Assembly: GCF_030954495.1 (NCBI RefSeq)
Contig: NZ_JAVHUW010000051.1
Location: 104,176-168,175 of the forward strand
From: Candidatus Desulfosporosinus nitrosoreducens
Lineage (GTDB): Bacteria; Bacillota; Desulfitobacteriia; Desulfitobacteriales; Desulfitobacteriaceae
Reading direction: 5' to 3'
DNA: 64,000 nucleotides
Shown: positions 31,513 to 40,863 of the stretch, piece by piece
How positions within the stretch are numbered: the first letter of the stretch is position 1
How the letters are laid out: every line of letters starts with the position of its first letter
Program-made: the position numbers and the translations under genes
The notes under the pieces: generated by a model
The model's input: the letters and a program-made list of their open reading frames with translations, nothing else
Database searches by the model: none
Told to the model about the DNA's origin: nothing

Positions 31513-33870
31513 TTAAAATGCCGCATGCTCCGTCCGGGCGATAATCTCCTCCTGCAGCGCCTCGCTGAGATCACAGAAATAGTCACTGTACCCGGCGACG
31601 CGGACAATGAGATCGCGATATTTTTCGGGTTCCTTTTGAGCCGCCCGCAGAGTCTTGGCGCTCACAACATTGAACTGAATATGATGACCGCTCAATTTGA
31701 AATAAGAGCGGACCAGCTGAACTAACTTCTCCAGCCCTTCGTCCCCTTCCAGCACTTGAGGCGTAAACTTAAGATTCAGCAGGGTTCCTCCTGTCCGGGC
31801 ATGGTCCATTTTGGCGGCAGATTTGATGACTGCTGTCGGGCCTAAACGGTCAGATCCCTGAACCGGAGAAATCCCTTCGGACAGAGGTTCCCAGGCCCGG
31901 CGGCCATCAGCCGTAGCCCCGATAACCGAGCCGAAATAGACATGGCAAGTCGTGGGCAGCATATTAATGCGGTAAACTCCGCCTTTCGTGTTCGGCCTGC
32001 CGTTGACTTCATGATAATAGGCATTAAAAATATCCGTCATGATCTCATCGGCATAATCGTCGTCATTGCCAAAATGAGGAGTCTTATTCAAAAGAAGCTG
32101 GCGCACCCCTTCCTGCCCTGAGAAATTTTCCTCTAAAGCCTTGAGCAGCTGTTCCATGGTCAGGTCCTTCTCGGCAAAAACGTGATAGCGAATGCCTGAT
32201 AACGTATCCGTGAGGCTTCCCAAACCGACTCCTTGGACATAGTTCGTGTTATAACGGGCGCCGCCGTCATTGTAGTCCTTGGCCCTAAGAATACAATCGT
32301 CGATCAGGATGGACAGGAAGGGCGAGGGCATATAGAAAGCGTACAGGCGCTCGATAATATTGCTGCCTTTTACTTTAATGTCCATAAAATAATGCAGCTG
32401 CTTTTTAAAAGCCGCAAAAAGTTCCTCGTAGGAGCCGAAGTTTCGGGGATCTCCCGTCTCTAAGCCTAATTGTTTCCCTGTCTTGGGATCAATTCCGTTA
32501 TTCAAGACCAGTTCTAAAATCTTAGGCAGGTTAAAATACCCGGTCAAGATGTAACTTTCCTTGCCAAAGGCCCCTGTCTCAACACAACCGCTGGTTCCGC
32601 CCTGACGGGCATCCTCGATGGACTTGCCCTGGCGCAACAGTTCTTCGACAACAGTATCAGCATTGAAAACTGAAGGCTGGCCCCAGCCTTGGCGGATAAT
32701 CCGGGCCGCTCTCCTGATGAAACGGTCGGGATTTTTCTTGCTCAACTGAATATTGGAACTGGGCTGCAAGAGGCGCATCTCATCAATCACATCTAAAACC
32801 AGGTAAGTGACATCATTAACGCCGTCTGAGCCATCCGCTTTCAGCCCCCCGCTGTTAATATTGGCAAAATCCGTGTAAGTTCCGCTTTCCGCCGCAGTAA
32901 CCCCTACTTTAGGCGGCGCCGGCTGATTGTTGAATTTCACCCAGAAGCACTGCAAAAGCTCTTTAGCTTCCTCTTCCGTCAGCGCCCCCTCGGCTAAACC
33001 CTTCTTATAAAAAGGATATAAATGCTGATCCAGTCTTCCGGGGTTAAAAGCATCCCAGGTATTCAATTCCAGGATAACCCCTAAATGGACAAACCAATAG
33101 GCTTGCAAAGCTTCCCAGAAATTTCTCGGGGCGTGAGCGGGAACGTAAGCGCAAACCTCGGCAATCTTCGCCAGCTCCGCCTTGCGCAGGGCATCCGTCT
33201 CACTTTGAGCCATTTCCCGAGCTTTTTGGGCGTAGCGTTCGGCAAAGGCGATAATTCCCTCGGCGCAGATCCGCATGGCTTTCAATTCTTCTTGTTTCTG
33301 ATAAGCCTCGGCATCCGTCAAATAATCAAGCTCTGCCAAACCGGCGTCGATTTTCCGGATAAAATCCACAAAACCTAAGCGATAAATTTTATCGTCAAGC
33401 ACCGTATGCCCCGGGGCCCTCTGCTCCATAAATTCGGTGAAAATACCGGCGTCATAGGCCGCTTTCCAGGCCCCGGACATCTCCCGGAAAATAAGATCGC
33501 GCATGGAGTTTCCTTCCCAGTAAGGAATAATCCGCTCTTCATAAGCCTGGCGCACCTGAGGGCTGACTTTAAAGGAAATCTTGGGCCGCGAATCGAGGAT
33601 ATCCAAATCAGCCAGAGAATGACAGCAAAGCTCGGGATAAGTGTAGGTAGCTTTAGGAGCAGGCCCCCGTTCCCCTACAATTAATTCTCCCGGATTAATG
33701 CAAATCTCTTTGTGTTCCAACATGTACTTAAAAGCCAGGGCTCTCCGCACAGGGACAGACGTATTGCCCGCCGTGCGGTAAAATTCCGTCATCAGTTCCG
33801 CTCTCTCGGCAGAAATATAGGCTTCGGTTGCCAGACTTTGCTGCCTGAGCGCAGCCACCCGCTGATTCAT
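31513..33870 (-). CDS. hypD: trans-4-hydroxy-L-proline dehydratase (glycyl radical enzyme)
   Basis: A 785-residue glycyl radical enzyme that dehydrates trans-4-hydroxy-L-proline to P5C. The thiyl Cys429 and Glu431 lie in GGTSGCVETG, and the radical Gly760 in RVAGYSDYF. Compared by memory with Clostridioides difficile HypD, the whole chain aligns with a constant five-residue offset. The substrate-pocket Asp273 (TWDAFNPGR) and Phe335 (TDFANIN) are kept, as are FTEFMEQRAPGHTV and NNQPAPPKVG. GGAAGGAG precedes the ATG. It is the last gene of the long minus-strand operon, 38 bases after its activase. Its product feeds the P5C dehydrogenase at 21031. Confidence 0.93.
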   Translation of the reverse strand: MNQRVAALRQQSLATEAYISAERAELMTEFYRTAGNTSVPVRRALAFKYMLEHKEICINPGELIVGERGPAPKATYTYPELCCHSLADLDILDSRPKISFKVSPQVRQAYEERIIPYWEGNSMRDLIFREMSGAWKAAYDAGIFTEFMEQRAPGHTVLDDKIYRLGFVDFIRKIDAGLAELDYLTDAEAYQKQEELKAMRICAEGIIAFAERYAQKAREMAQSETDALRKAELAKIAEVCAYVPAHAPRNFWEALQAYWFVHLGVILELNTWDAFNPGRLDQHLYPFYKKGLAEGALTEEEAKELLQCFWVKFNNQPAPPKVGVTAAESGTYTDFANINSGGLKADGSDGVNDVTYLVLDVIDEMRLLQPSSNIQLSKKNPDRFIRRAARIIRQGWGQPSVFNADTVVEELLRQGKSIEDARQGGTSGCVETGAFGKESYILTGYFNLPKILELVLNNGIDPKTGKQLGLETGDPRNFGSYEELFAAFKKQLHYFMDIKVKGSNIIERLYAFYMPSPFLSILIDDCILRAKDYNDGGARYNTNYVQGVGLGSLTDTLSGIRYHVFAEKDLTMEQLLKALEENFSGQEGVRQLLLNKTPHFGNDDDYADEIMTDIFNAYYHEVNGRPNTKGGVYRINMLPTTCHVYFGSVIGATADGRRAWEPLSEGISPVQGSDRLGPTAVIKSAAKMDHARTGGTLLNLKFTPQVLEGDEGLEKLVQLVRSYFKLSGHHIQFNVVSAKTLRAAQKEPEKYRDLIVRVAGYSDYFCDLSEALQEEIIARTEHAAF

Positions 33871-33908
33871 TAAGACCTCTCTCCTTCCTTAGACACTGCG
33901 GCATCACT

Positions 33909-34835
33909 TTAACCGCCGATTTTGACCTTAAGACCATACTCCTCCAAAGTCTCTTTAATCCGCTCCATCTGCTCATTCTCCGGGGCTTGAACCTCTGGCA
34001 GCAAATACTCCCGGCCCAGCCGTTTATATTTATCCACGCCCGCCCGGTGATAGGGCAGCAAATGAAGTTCCTTGACCCTTGGCAAAGAGGTTAAAAATTC
34101 CCCGAGTTGGTGAAGATTTTCCTGATCATCATTACACCCCGGTATAACGGGAACACGGACAAGAACCTCCGCCTGCCGCTCCGCCAGCCAGCGCAAATTA
34201 GCCAGGACCAGGTCATTCGCCGCCCCGGTGTAGGCCTGATGCTTCTGCGAATCCATGAGCTTCAGATCGTAGAGAAAAAGATCCGCCTCGGCGCTGATGG
34301 TTTGGAGGATTTCCGGCTTGACGAAACCGCAGGTCTCAACGGCCGTGTGAATTTCCTTTTTCCGGCAGGCTTTAAGCAGCTCTGCCAGAAAAGCGGGCTG
34401 CATCATAGCCTCTCCTCCGGTAAAGGTTACCCCGCCCCCCGATTCGTCATAGAAGATCAGATCCTTCTCGACCTCAGCCATGACCTCGCTGACGGACATC
34501 CTTTTGGCCACAAGGGATCTGGCTCCGGCATGGCAGACCTTGCAGCAGGCGCCGCAAACCTTGCAGAGATCGCGCCGGAATTCCAGTTTCCCCGACAGCG
34601 TTCTAATTGCTCCGTTGGGACAATTAGCCAAACACTGCCCGCAGCCGATACAGCGGTCCGGCCAATAGAACAACTCCTGGTCATACCTTTGACTTTCCGG
34701 GTTATGACACCACTGACAGTTCAGAGGACAGCCTTTAAAGAAAACTGCCGTGCGGATACCCGGTCCATCATGAATCGAATATTTCATGATATTGATAATG
34801 TTACCCTTTGTCACATTCCACACTCCGTATGTCAC
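33909..34835 (-). CDS. hypE: Glycyl radical enzyme activase (HypE-like)
   Basis: A 308-residue radical-SAM activating enzyme. The radical SAM cluster motif is CPLNCQWC, preceded by SIHDGPGIRTAVFFKG typical of activases. Between residues about 55 and 110 it carries two ferredoxin-type clusters (CIGCGQCLANCPNG, CKVCGACCKVCHAG). FTGGEAMMQP is the SAM-binding GGE motif. It overlaps the second activase gene by four bases and precedes hypD, so it probably installs the radical on Gly760 of HypD. Confidence 0.88.
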   Translation of the reverse strand: MTYGVWNVTKGNIINIMKYSIHDGPGIRTAVFFKGCPLNCQWCHNPESQRYDQELFYWPDRCIGCGQCLANCPNGAIRTLSGKLEFRRDLCKVCGACCKVCHAGARSLVAKRMSVSEVMAEVEKDLIFYDESGGGVTFTGGEAMMQPAFLAELLKACRKKEIHTAVETCGFVKPEILQTISAEADLFLYDLKLMDSQKHQAYTGAANDLVLANLRWLAERQAEVLVRVPVIPGCNDDQENLHQLGEFLTSLPRVKELHLLPYHRAGVDKYKRLGREYLLPEVQAPENEQMERIKETLEEYGLKVKIGG

Positions 34836-35848
34836 TTTACTAACTCACCGCCGGCTCTGACCGGTACAGCGGGAACCTGCCGGGCCAGAAAAACAGCCCG
34901 TTCCCGGACCCTTTCCCGCTGCGGCGGCACCAGATCCTGCAAGGGATAGTCTTTCTGAAGACTTTTATAGGTTTCTAAACCCAGCCGGTGATAAGGCAAC
35001 AACTCGATCTCTTGAAGTCTCCTCAGAGATTGACAAAATTCCGCAACTGCGGCAAGATTCTCATCGGAATCATTGACTCCCGGAATCAGCGGGAGGCGCA
35101 GGATGATATCCGGCGAATCCTCGGAGCTGTCGGCCTTTCTGAGGTTATCCAGAATCAGGGAGTTGCTGACACCAACCCAGTGGCGGTGAGCTTCCTCAGT
35201 CATATGTTTGATATCCACATAGAGGACATCAAGCCAAGGCAGGATACTTTGGATACTCTCAAAGGGGGCGTAAAAACTCGTCTCCAGTGCCGTGTGAATC
35301 CCCAGTTCCCGGCATTGCCTGAGCACCTCCGCCACAAACCCCGCTTGGTTTAAAGGCTCCCCTCCACTAATAGTAACACCACCGCCCGAGTAAAAAAAGA
35401 AAATCTCGTCCTTAGAGATTTCCCGAACCGTTTCTGTCACAGACAGGAGGCGCCCGTAGGGCTTAACGGCATTGTGCGGACATTTGGCCGCACAGGTAAA
35501 ACAGTGCCGGCATTTGGCCGGATCAAGGCTGACCTTGCCATCCTGGGCGGACAGCGCCAGGGCCCCTGCGGGACATGCCCTGACACATAGCCCGCAGCCC
35601 TCACAGCGGGCAGGAACATAGCCTCTTTCGGGTTCCGGCCTCTGAGATTCGGGAGTCGAACACCAGGCGCAGCGCAAAGGACAACCTTTAAGGAAAATCA
35701 CGGTGCGCAGCCCTTGCCCGTCGTGAATCGAGGTCCGTTCAATTCTGAGCACCATCCCCGTCAATTCGCCGGAACTATTCCCCGGCTGATCCCCGGTACC
35801 CCTGATGGATGTCAACCCGTTGGCCGGACAGTCAGTCAGTTCCCTCAT
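34832..35848 (-). CDS. Second glycyl radical enzyme activase
   Basis: A 338-residue radical-SAM activase with CPLRCAWC (cluster), SIHDGQGLRTVIFLKG, two ferredoxin motifs (CEGCGLCVRACPAG, CRHCFTCAAKCPHN) and ISGGEPLNQ. The start is the ATG nine bases after GGGGTGA, which lies in the end of the preceding glycyl radical enzyme gene (7-base gap); the longest frame would overlap that gene. About 30 extra residues precede the core. Its position makes it the dedicated activase of the 35856 enzyme. Confidence 0.85.
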   Translation of the reverse strand: MRELTDCPANGLTSIRGTGDQPGNSSGELTGMVLRIERTSIHDGQGLRTVIFLKGCPLRCAWCSTPESQRPEPERGYVPARCEGCGLCVRACPAGALALSAQDGKVSLDPAKCRHCFTCAAKCPHNAVKPYGRLLSVTETVREISKDEIFFFYSGGGVTISGGEPLNQAGFVAEVLRQCRELGIHTALETSFYAPFESIQSILPWLDVLYVDIKHMTEEAHRHWVGVSNSLILDNLRKADSSEDSPDIILRLPLIPGVNDSDENLAAVAEFCQSLRRLQEIELLPYHRLGLETYKSLQKDYPLQDLVPPQRERVRERAVFLARQVPAVPVRAGGELVK

Positions 35849-35855
35849 CGCACTC

Positions 35856-38252
35856 TCACCCCACAGAAATACCCTGCTGCACGGTACGCCCAATAATCTC
35901 ATCCTGCACGTCCTTGCCCAGCTCCACAAAATAGGCGGTATAACCGGCTACCCGGACTAAAAGGCCCCTGTACTCTTCAGGATTTTTTTGAGCCCGCAGC
36001 AGTTTCTCCTGATCAATAACATTAAACTGCACATGGAAGACCCCCAGACTGCACATGCTCTTGAGCAGAGCCATCATTTGCCTGATGCCGTTTTCCGTCG
36101 ACAGCAGTTCCGGTTCGATTTTCATGTTCAGTAACGTTCCCTGAACAAAGCGGTCGTGAGGGATATTGGCCACGGATTTCAGGACCGCTCCCGGTCCGTT
36201 GAAATCCGTGCCCCCGCTCGGACTGACACCGTCCGCCAAGGGTTTCCAGGCCCGGCGGCCGGAAGGAAGCGCCCCGACCTCAAGCCCGAAGGGCGTATTT
36301 CCGGACACAGGGAGAATCCCCGGGGTCATGCGTCCAAACTTGCTGCTGTATTTTTCAATCTCATCGGCAATAAAGGTAAAGATATCCCCGGCAATATCAT
36401 CGACCAGGGGCTCATCGTTGCCGTACTTCGGTGAAGCCAGACAGAGCTTCCTGATCTCCTCATACCCGGCAAAATCACAGTCCAAGGCTTTAAGCAACTG
36501 CTCCATAGTCGCTTGTCCCGTTTCATACACGATATGTCTGACAGCGGCCAAACTATTAATTAAATCGGCGACCCCAATTAAGATGATTCCGTTGCCGACA
36601 TTGTATTTAGCGCCGCCCCAAGCATAATCCCTGGCCTGCTCGATACATTCTTTAAAGGTGAAAGAGAGGGCGGGGACAGGACGATGCAGGCCAATCTCGT
36701 CAATGACATGACTCCCTTTCACAACGGCATGCGTCACATATTCAATCTGTTTCTTGACCGCCGTCAGAAACTCGGCATAGGTTTTAAAGCTCAGGGGATT
36801 TCCGGTTCGCACGGATATATAGTCGCCGCTCTTCCTGTTTCTGCCGTCCAGAAGCACAAACTCGACGATACTCCCCAGATTAATATCGGCCAGAGCCGTG
36901 TACTGCCGCAAACGGCCCTCAAGATTGGTTTCCACACAGCCGCAGGGATTCCAGTCAAAGGCTTCCTTGAGGGGAATTCCTTTATTCATAAGCATTCTGA
37001 TCCCGATGTCGTCGTTATGAAAGGCCGGAAATCCTGTTCCCAGGCGAATAAGCTCAACGACTTTTCTCAGGAATTTGTTGGGATTTTTGGCCAGGCTATA
37101 GCGCACCGACAGGGACGGCTGATAGAGCTGCACATCCATCGTCGCTTGCAGAATTAAATAAGAAAGATCATTAACGGCATCCCTGCCCGTAGAATCTACG
37201 CCACCAACGCAAACATTTTGAAACATCGGATATCCCGCGGCAAACTCCGCGGTAAGGGCATCCTGAAAGAGGCAAGGCTCGCTGAACTTAACCCAAAGAC
37301 AATCCAGGAGCTCCTGAGCTTCCTCCTCCGTAAGGCGTCCCGCTGCCAGATCCGCTTTATAATAGGGCCAGAGATACTGGTCCATACGTCCCGGGTTATA
37401 ACTGGCGGCGTTCTGCTCCAGGAAAATTGCCGTCTGATAAAAATAGAAAGACTGCAGGGCCTCGCGAAAGGTCCGTGCCGGGTTGGCGGGGACCTGGTGA
37501 CAAACGGCCGCGATTTCTAAAAGCTCCTGCCGCCGCTGAGGATCGTTTTCCAGAGCCGCCAGACGTTCCGCCTCTGAAGCGTGACGTTCTCCCAAGCTTA
37601 TCAGCCCTTCGCCGACGATCAGAAGAGCGTTTAAGTAGCAGTCCTTTTCATAATCCCCCGCTACCGCAATATCTAAGGTTTCCTTTCTCTCCTGCACCCG
37701 TTTCAGGATGCCCCTGACCCCTTCCCGGATCAGCAGTTCATAACCGGCCGTCGTCTCTCCCCAACCACGGACTGCCTTGCGGTCGATATAGACGACTCCG
37801 TGATCCCGGAGCAGACGCGTGTCCTCAGGAATCTGAGCCAGCCACTCCTCATAGGTGGATCTCCCCTGCCAATAAGGGCGGATTTTCTCCTCGAAAATTC
37901 TGCAGTCCTCCGGGCTCAAATAAAAGGGGTCATAGCGGCGTTGATTAATCGTTTCCAGTTCCTCGTCCAGCACAGACCAGCAAGTATCCGCGCACAAAAT
38001 ACCTGCCCGCATCTTGCTGCCGGAACTGCCCACAATAAGCTCGTCATCCCAGATCTGCACGGTCTTTTCCTGACACTGTTTGCGAAACGCTTTTGCTTTG
38101 CGCAGGACAAGAGGCTCTCCTTCGGCCTCCCGAAAACCCTCAGTCAAAATCCCGGCGTTCTCCAGGTCCATCTCCGGCCTGGTGCCCAGCACCCGGCTCT
38201 TGAGACGATTCACCCGCTCCATGTAGTGCGGAATCTGAGTTGCTTGAAACAT
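35856..38252 (-). CDS. Glycyl radical enzyme of unknown substrate
   Basis: A 798-residue glycyl radical enzyme with thiyl Cys439 and Glu441 (NPCGCVETN) and radical Gly770 (RVAGYTAYF). The Cys-Val-Glu motif places it in the eliminase branch (dehydratases, C-N, C-S lyases), not with pyruvate formate-lyase. Unlike the adjacent HypD it lacks the Asp of the hydroxyproline pocket (LEQNAASYNPGR in place of LELNTWDAFNPGR) and carries an extra Cys437 beside the catalytic Cys. Own activase immediately downstream, livF 37 bases upstream. Plausible substrates are another hydroxyproline stereoisomer (as for the C-N lyase HplG) or a related imported amine; no OrtAB-like thiolase is in the window, so this is open. 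Confidence 0.88.
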   Translation of the reverse strand: MFQATQIPHYMERVNRLKSRVLGTRPEMDLENAGILTEGFREAEGEPLVLRKAKAFRKQCQEKTVQIWDDELIVGSSGSKMRAGILCADTCWSVLDEELETINQRRYDPFYLSPEDCRIFEEKIRPYWQGRSTYEEWLAQIPEDTRLLRDHGVVYIDRKAVRGWGETTAGYELLIREGVRGILKRVQERKETLDIAVAGDYEKDCYLNALLIVGEGLISLGERHASEAERLAALENDPQRRQELLEIAAVCHQVPANPARTFREALQSFYFYQTAIFLEQNAASYNPGRMDQYLWPYYKADLAAGRLTEEEAQELLDCLWVKFSEPCLFQDALTAEFAAGYPMFQNVCVGGVDSTGRDAVNDLSYLILQATMDVQLYQPSLSVRYSLAKNPNKFLRKVVELIRLGTGFPAFHNDDIGIRMLMNKGIPLKEAFDWNPCGCVETNLEGRLRQYTALADINLGSIVEFVLLDGRNRKSGDYISVRTGNPLSFKTYAEFLTAVKKQIEYVTHAVVKGSHVIDEIGLHRPVPALSFTFKECIEQARDYAWGGAKYNVGNGIILIGVADLINSLAAVRHIVYETGQATMEQLLKALDCDFAGYEEIRKLCLASPKYGNDEPLVDDIAGDIFTFIADEIEKYSSKFGRMTPGILPVSGNTPFGLEVGALPSGRRAWKPLADGVSPSGGTDFNGPGAVLKSVANIPHDRFVQGTLLNMKIEPELLSTENGIRQMMALLKSMCSLGVFHVQFNVIDQEKLLRAQKNPEEYRGLLVRVAGYTAYFVELGKDVQDEIIGRTVQQGISVG

Positions 38253-38289
38253 ATCGCACCCCCGTTCGCAAATCCCTTAAAGGCAACAC

Positions 38290-39006
38290 TTACTCCCCTA
38301 GATAAGCCTTAGTAATACTCTCGTTGTCCTTTAGCTCAGAGCTGTTCCCTTCCATCACTAACTGGCCTGTTTCCAAAACATAACCGTAATCCGCCAGCTT
38401 TAGGGCAATTTTGGCATTTTGTTCAACCAGCAGGATGGTCGTTCCTTCGGAATTCAACTGCTTGATAATCCTCATAATATCCTGGACGATCAAGGGAGCC
38501 AAACCCATCGACGGTTCGTCCAGCAGCAGCAGTTTGGGATCAGTCATCATGGCGCGCCCGATCGCCAGCATTTGCTGCTCTCCGCCGGACAGCGTCCCCC
38601 CGATTTGCTTCTGCCGGTCTTTTAAGCGCGGAAACATTTCATAAACGTGTTCTATGCGCTTGCGGCGCAGTGTCTCGTTTTTAAGGGTGAATCCCCCCAA
38701 TTCGAGATTTTCTTTGACCGTTAAATCCTTAAAAACCCGCCGTCCTTCCGGTACCTGGATTAATCCCATACTGACAATATTGTGGGCTTTCTCTTTGGCA
38801 ATATTCCGGCCATAAAACTCCATCGTGCCGGCGGAAGACTGGATCAGACCGGAAATCGTCCTTAAGGTGGTGGTCTTTCCGGCGCCATTGGAACCGAGCA
38901 AAGTCACAATCTTCCCCTGGGGAACTTCCAGGCTGACCCCTTTCAAGGCATGAATTTTGCCATAATACGTCTCAACATTTTTCAGGACGAGTGCCAAGTC
39001 GCTCAT
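38290..39006 (-). CDS. livF: Branched-chain-type amino acid ABC transporter ATPase LivF
   Basis: A 238-residue ABC ATPase. Walker A GSNGAGKTT, signature LSGGEQQMLAIGRAM, Walker B LLLLDEPSMGL. The order and DSGL-type sequence VENLELGGFTL match LivF. Overlaps livG by four bases. Together with livK/H/M/G it imports hydrophobic or imino acids; location beside hypD suggests hydroxyproline or proline-like cargo. Confidence 0.9.
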   Translation of the reverse strand: MSDLALVLKNVETYYGKIHALKGVSLEVPQGKIVTLLGSNGAGKTTTLRTISGLIQSSAGTMEFYGRNIAKEKAHNIVSMGLIQVPEGRRVFKDLTVKENLELGGFTLKNETLRRKRIEHVYEMFPRLKDRQKQIGGTLSGGEQQMLAIGRAMMTDPKLLLLDEPSMGLAPLIVQDIMRIIKQLNSEGTTILLVEQNAKIALKLADYGYVLETGQLVMEGNSSELKDNESITKAYLGE

Positions 39007-39782
39007 TCCTCATCCTCCTTACCCAGGTAAGCTTCAATGACTTTAGGATTGTTTTTAACTTCCTCCGCCGTCCCTTCAGCAATCTTCTGTCCATAATCAA
39101 TGACTACGATTTTTTCCGAAACTTTCATAACCAAACCCATGTCATGTTCAATCAACAGTACCGTAATCCCTAATTCCTTTTGAATACGGCGAATTAAGTC
39201 AACGAGTTGTCCCTTCTCATCATGGTTCAGCCCGGCGGCCGGTTCATCGAGGAGAAGAAGTTTGGGTTGTGTCGCCAAAGCTCTGGCCCACTCTACCCGT
39301 CGCTGGTCGCCATAGGCCAGGTTTTTGGCTAAACGGTCCTTTTTGTCTAAAATACCTACGAAATCCAGACATTCTTCACTGACCTGCCGGATTTTTTTCT
39401 CTTCCTGCAGCTGGCCGGGCAGTCGGAAAATCGCTCCCAAAATTCCGGCAGAGGTACGGCTGTGCATGCCGGACATGACATTTTCTAAAACCGTCATATC
39501 TTTAAACAGACGCAAATTCTGAAAGGTTCTGGCCATCCCCAGCTTCGTAATTTTATACGGTTTCTGGCGGAAAATACTTTGCCCTTGAAAGAGAATGTCG
39601 CCATCGCTGCCTTTATAGAAACCGGTCAGGCAATTAAAAGCCGACGTCTTGCCCGCCCCGTTGGGACCAATCAGGCTCATGATGGAATTCTCTTCTATAT
39701 CAAAGCTGAGGTTATTGACGGCAGTTAACCCGCCAAAACGCAGAGTTAACTTTTTTACTTCTAAGATAGGCATTCTACTCAT
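39003..39782 (-). CDS. livG: ABC transporter ATPase LivG
   Basis: A 259-residue ABC ATPase with Walker A GPNGAGKTS, the LivG-type insertion after the Q-loop (RTFQNLRLFKDMTVLENV), signature LAYGDQRRVEWARAL and Walker B LLLLDEPAAGL. The AYGDQRRVE signature variant is characteristic of LivG. Lies 121 bases after livM. Confidence 0.9.
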   Translation of the reverse strand: MSRMPILEVKKLTLRFGGLTAVNNLSFDIEENSIMSLIGPNGAGKTSAFNCLTGFYKGSDGDILFQGQSIFRQKPYKITKLGMARTFQNLRLFKDMTVLENVMSGMHSRTSAGILGAIFRLPGQLQEEKKIRQVSEECLDFVGILDKKDRLAKNLAYGDQRRVEWARALATQPKLLLLDEPAAGLNHDEKGQLVDLIRRIQKELGITVLLIEHDMGLVMKVSEKIVVIDYGQKIAEGTAEEVKNNPKVIEAYLGKEDEE

Positions 39783-39903
39783 CCTTCTTTATCTAAGTTC
39801 CGGGAATTACAGGCACCTTGGGCAAGGAGTCAGAGAGGCGCTAATTCCCTGCCGGATAAATGCGCAACACCGTCCCACTTTCTGACAGTACGAAAAGGGC
39901 CTG

Positions 39904-40860
39904 CTAGCTTTTTCGTTCTGGCCAAAGCCCTTGTGGACGGAACACCATAACAATAACCAGCAAAATGCCAAAAAGGAGCATCCGCATCTGCCCGATGTCC
40001 CGGAAAATCTCCGGGAAAAAGACTAAGAAAACCGCCCCCAAAATAGCGCCGGGGATCTTACCCATTCCACCCAAGATTACAGCCAGGAGAATCATGGCGG
40101 ATTGCGTAAAAGCAAAGGTCTCCGGCGAGATGGCCGTCATTTTAACGGCAAAGAAAGCTCCGGCTACTCCCCCAAAGGCCGCCCCGATCATGTAAGCATA
40201 AAGCTTGGTCTTGACGGGATCAATCCCCATGGCTTCAGCAGCGTCTTCATCTTCGCGGATATATTGCCAGGCCCGCCCCAAACGGGAGTTGTGGACGCGC
40301 AGGGCAACGATAATTCCGATGATAACTAAAATAAAAAATGTGTAGTAAAAATGCGTAATCTGATAAAGCTTAAAGCCAAAAATACTCGGCCGCTGAATCC
40401 CTACCAGGCCGCTGGCTCCGCCCGTAATTTTTAAGTTGCGGGCAGTAATGCGGGTAATCTCTCCAAATCCTAAAGTAACAATAGCTAAGTAATCGCTGCG
40501 CAGTCTTAAGGTTGGCCCCCCAATGATAATGCCGGCAATAACACAGAAGATCACCGCAATCGGAATGGTCAGCCAAAAATTCAAACCGTAGTGCATGAGA
40601 ATTCCCGTTGTATAAGCCCCGACCGCAAAAAAAGCAGCGTACCCCAGGTCTACCAACCCGGCGTAGCCGATCACAATATTTAAACCCAAAGCCAAAATGA
40701 CATAGAAAAAAGTGTTGGTCATGACTTCTTCAACGTAGTTATTTGCTACCAAAGGCAGTAAAGCCACGGCCAGAATCAGAATTGTCAGGAAAATTCCGCG
40801 CGTCTTGCTGCCATTCAGTCTTTCTCTCAGACCCTCTTTCGAGCCAACAGAATTACCCAT
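39904..40860 (-). CDS. livM: ABC transporter permease LivM
   Basis: A 318-residue permease with about eight to nine hydrophobic segments beginning at residue 24. ALGLNIVIGYAGLVDLGYAAFFAVGAY is the LivM/LivH family signature, and GIQRPSIFGFK plus RDIGQMRMLLFGILLVIVMVFRPQGLWP are LivM-specific. Four bases separate it from livH. Confidence 0.9.
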   Translation of the reverse strand: MGNSVGSKEGLRERLNGSKTRGIFLTILILAVALLPLVANNYVEEVMTNTFFYVILALGLNIVIGYAGLVDLGYAAFFAVGAYTTGILMHYGLNFWLTIPIAVIFCVIAGIIIGGPTLRLRSDYLAIVTLGFGEITRITARNLKITGGASGLVGIQRPSIFGFKLYQITHFYYTFFILVIIGIIVALRVHNSRLGRAWQYIREDEDAAEAMGIDPVKTKLYAYMIGAAFGGVAGAFFAVKMTAISPETFAFTQSAMILLAVILGGMGKIPGAILGAVFLVFFPEIFRDIGQMRMLLFGILLVIVMVFRPQGLWPERKS

Positions 40861-40863
40861 CCT

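Noticed and set aside
35856..38252. Assignment as a second HypD or as pyruvate formate-lyase
   Set aside because: The hydroxyproline-pocket Asp is missing, and the Cys-Val-Glu motif excludes the Cys-Cys active site of pyruvate formate-lyase.
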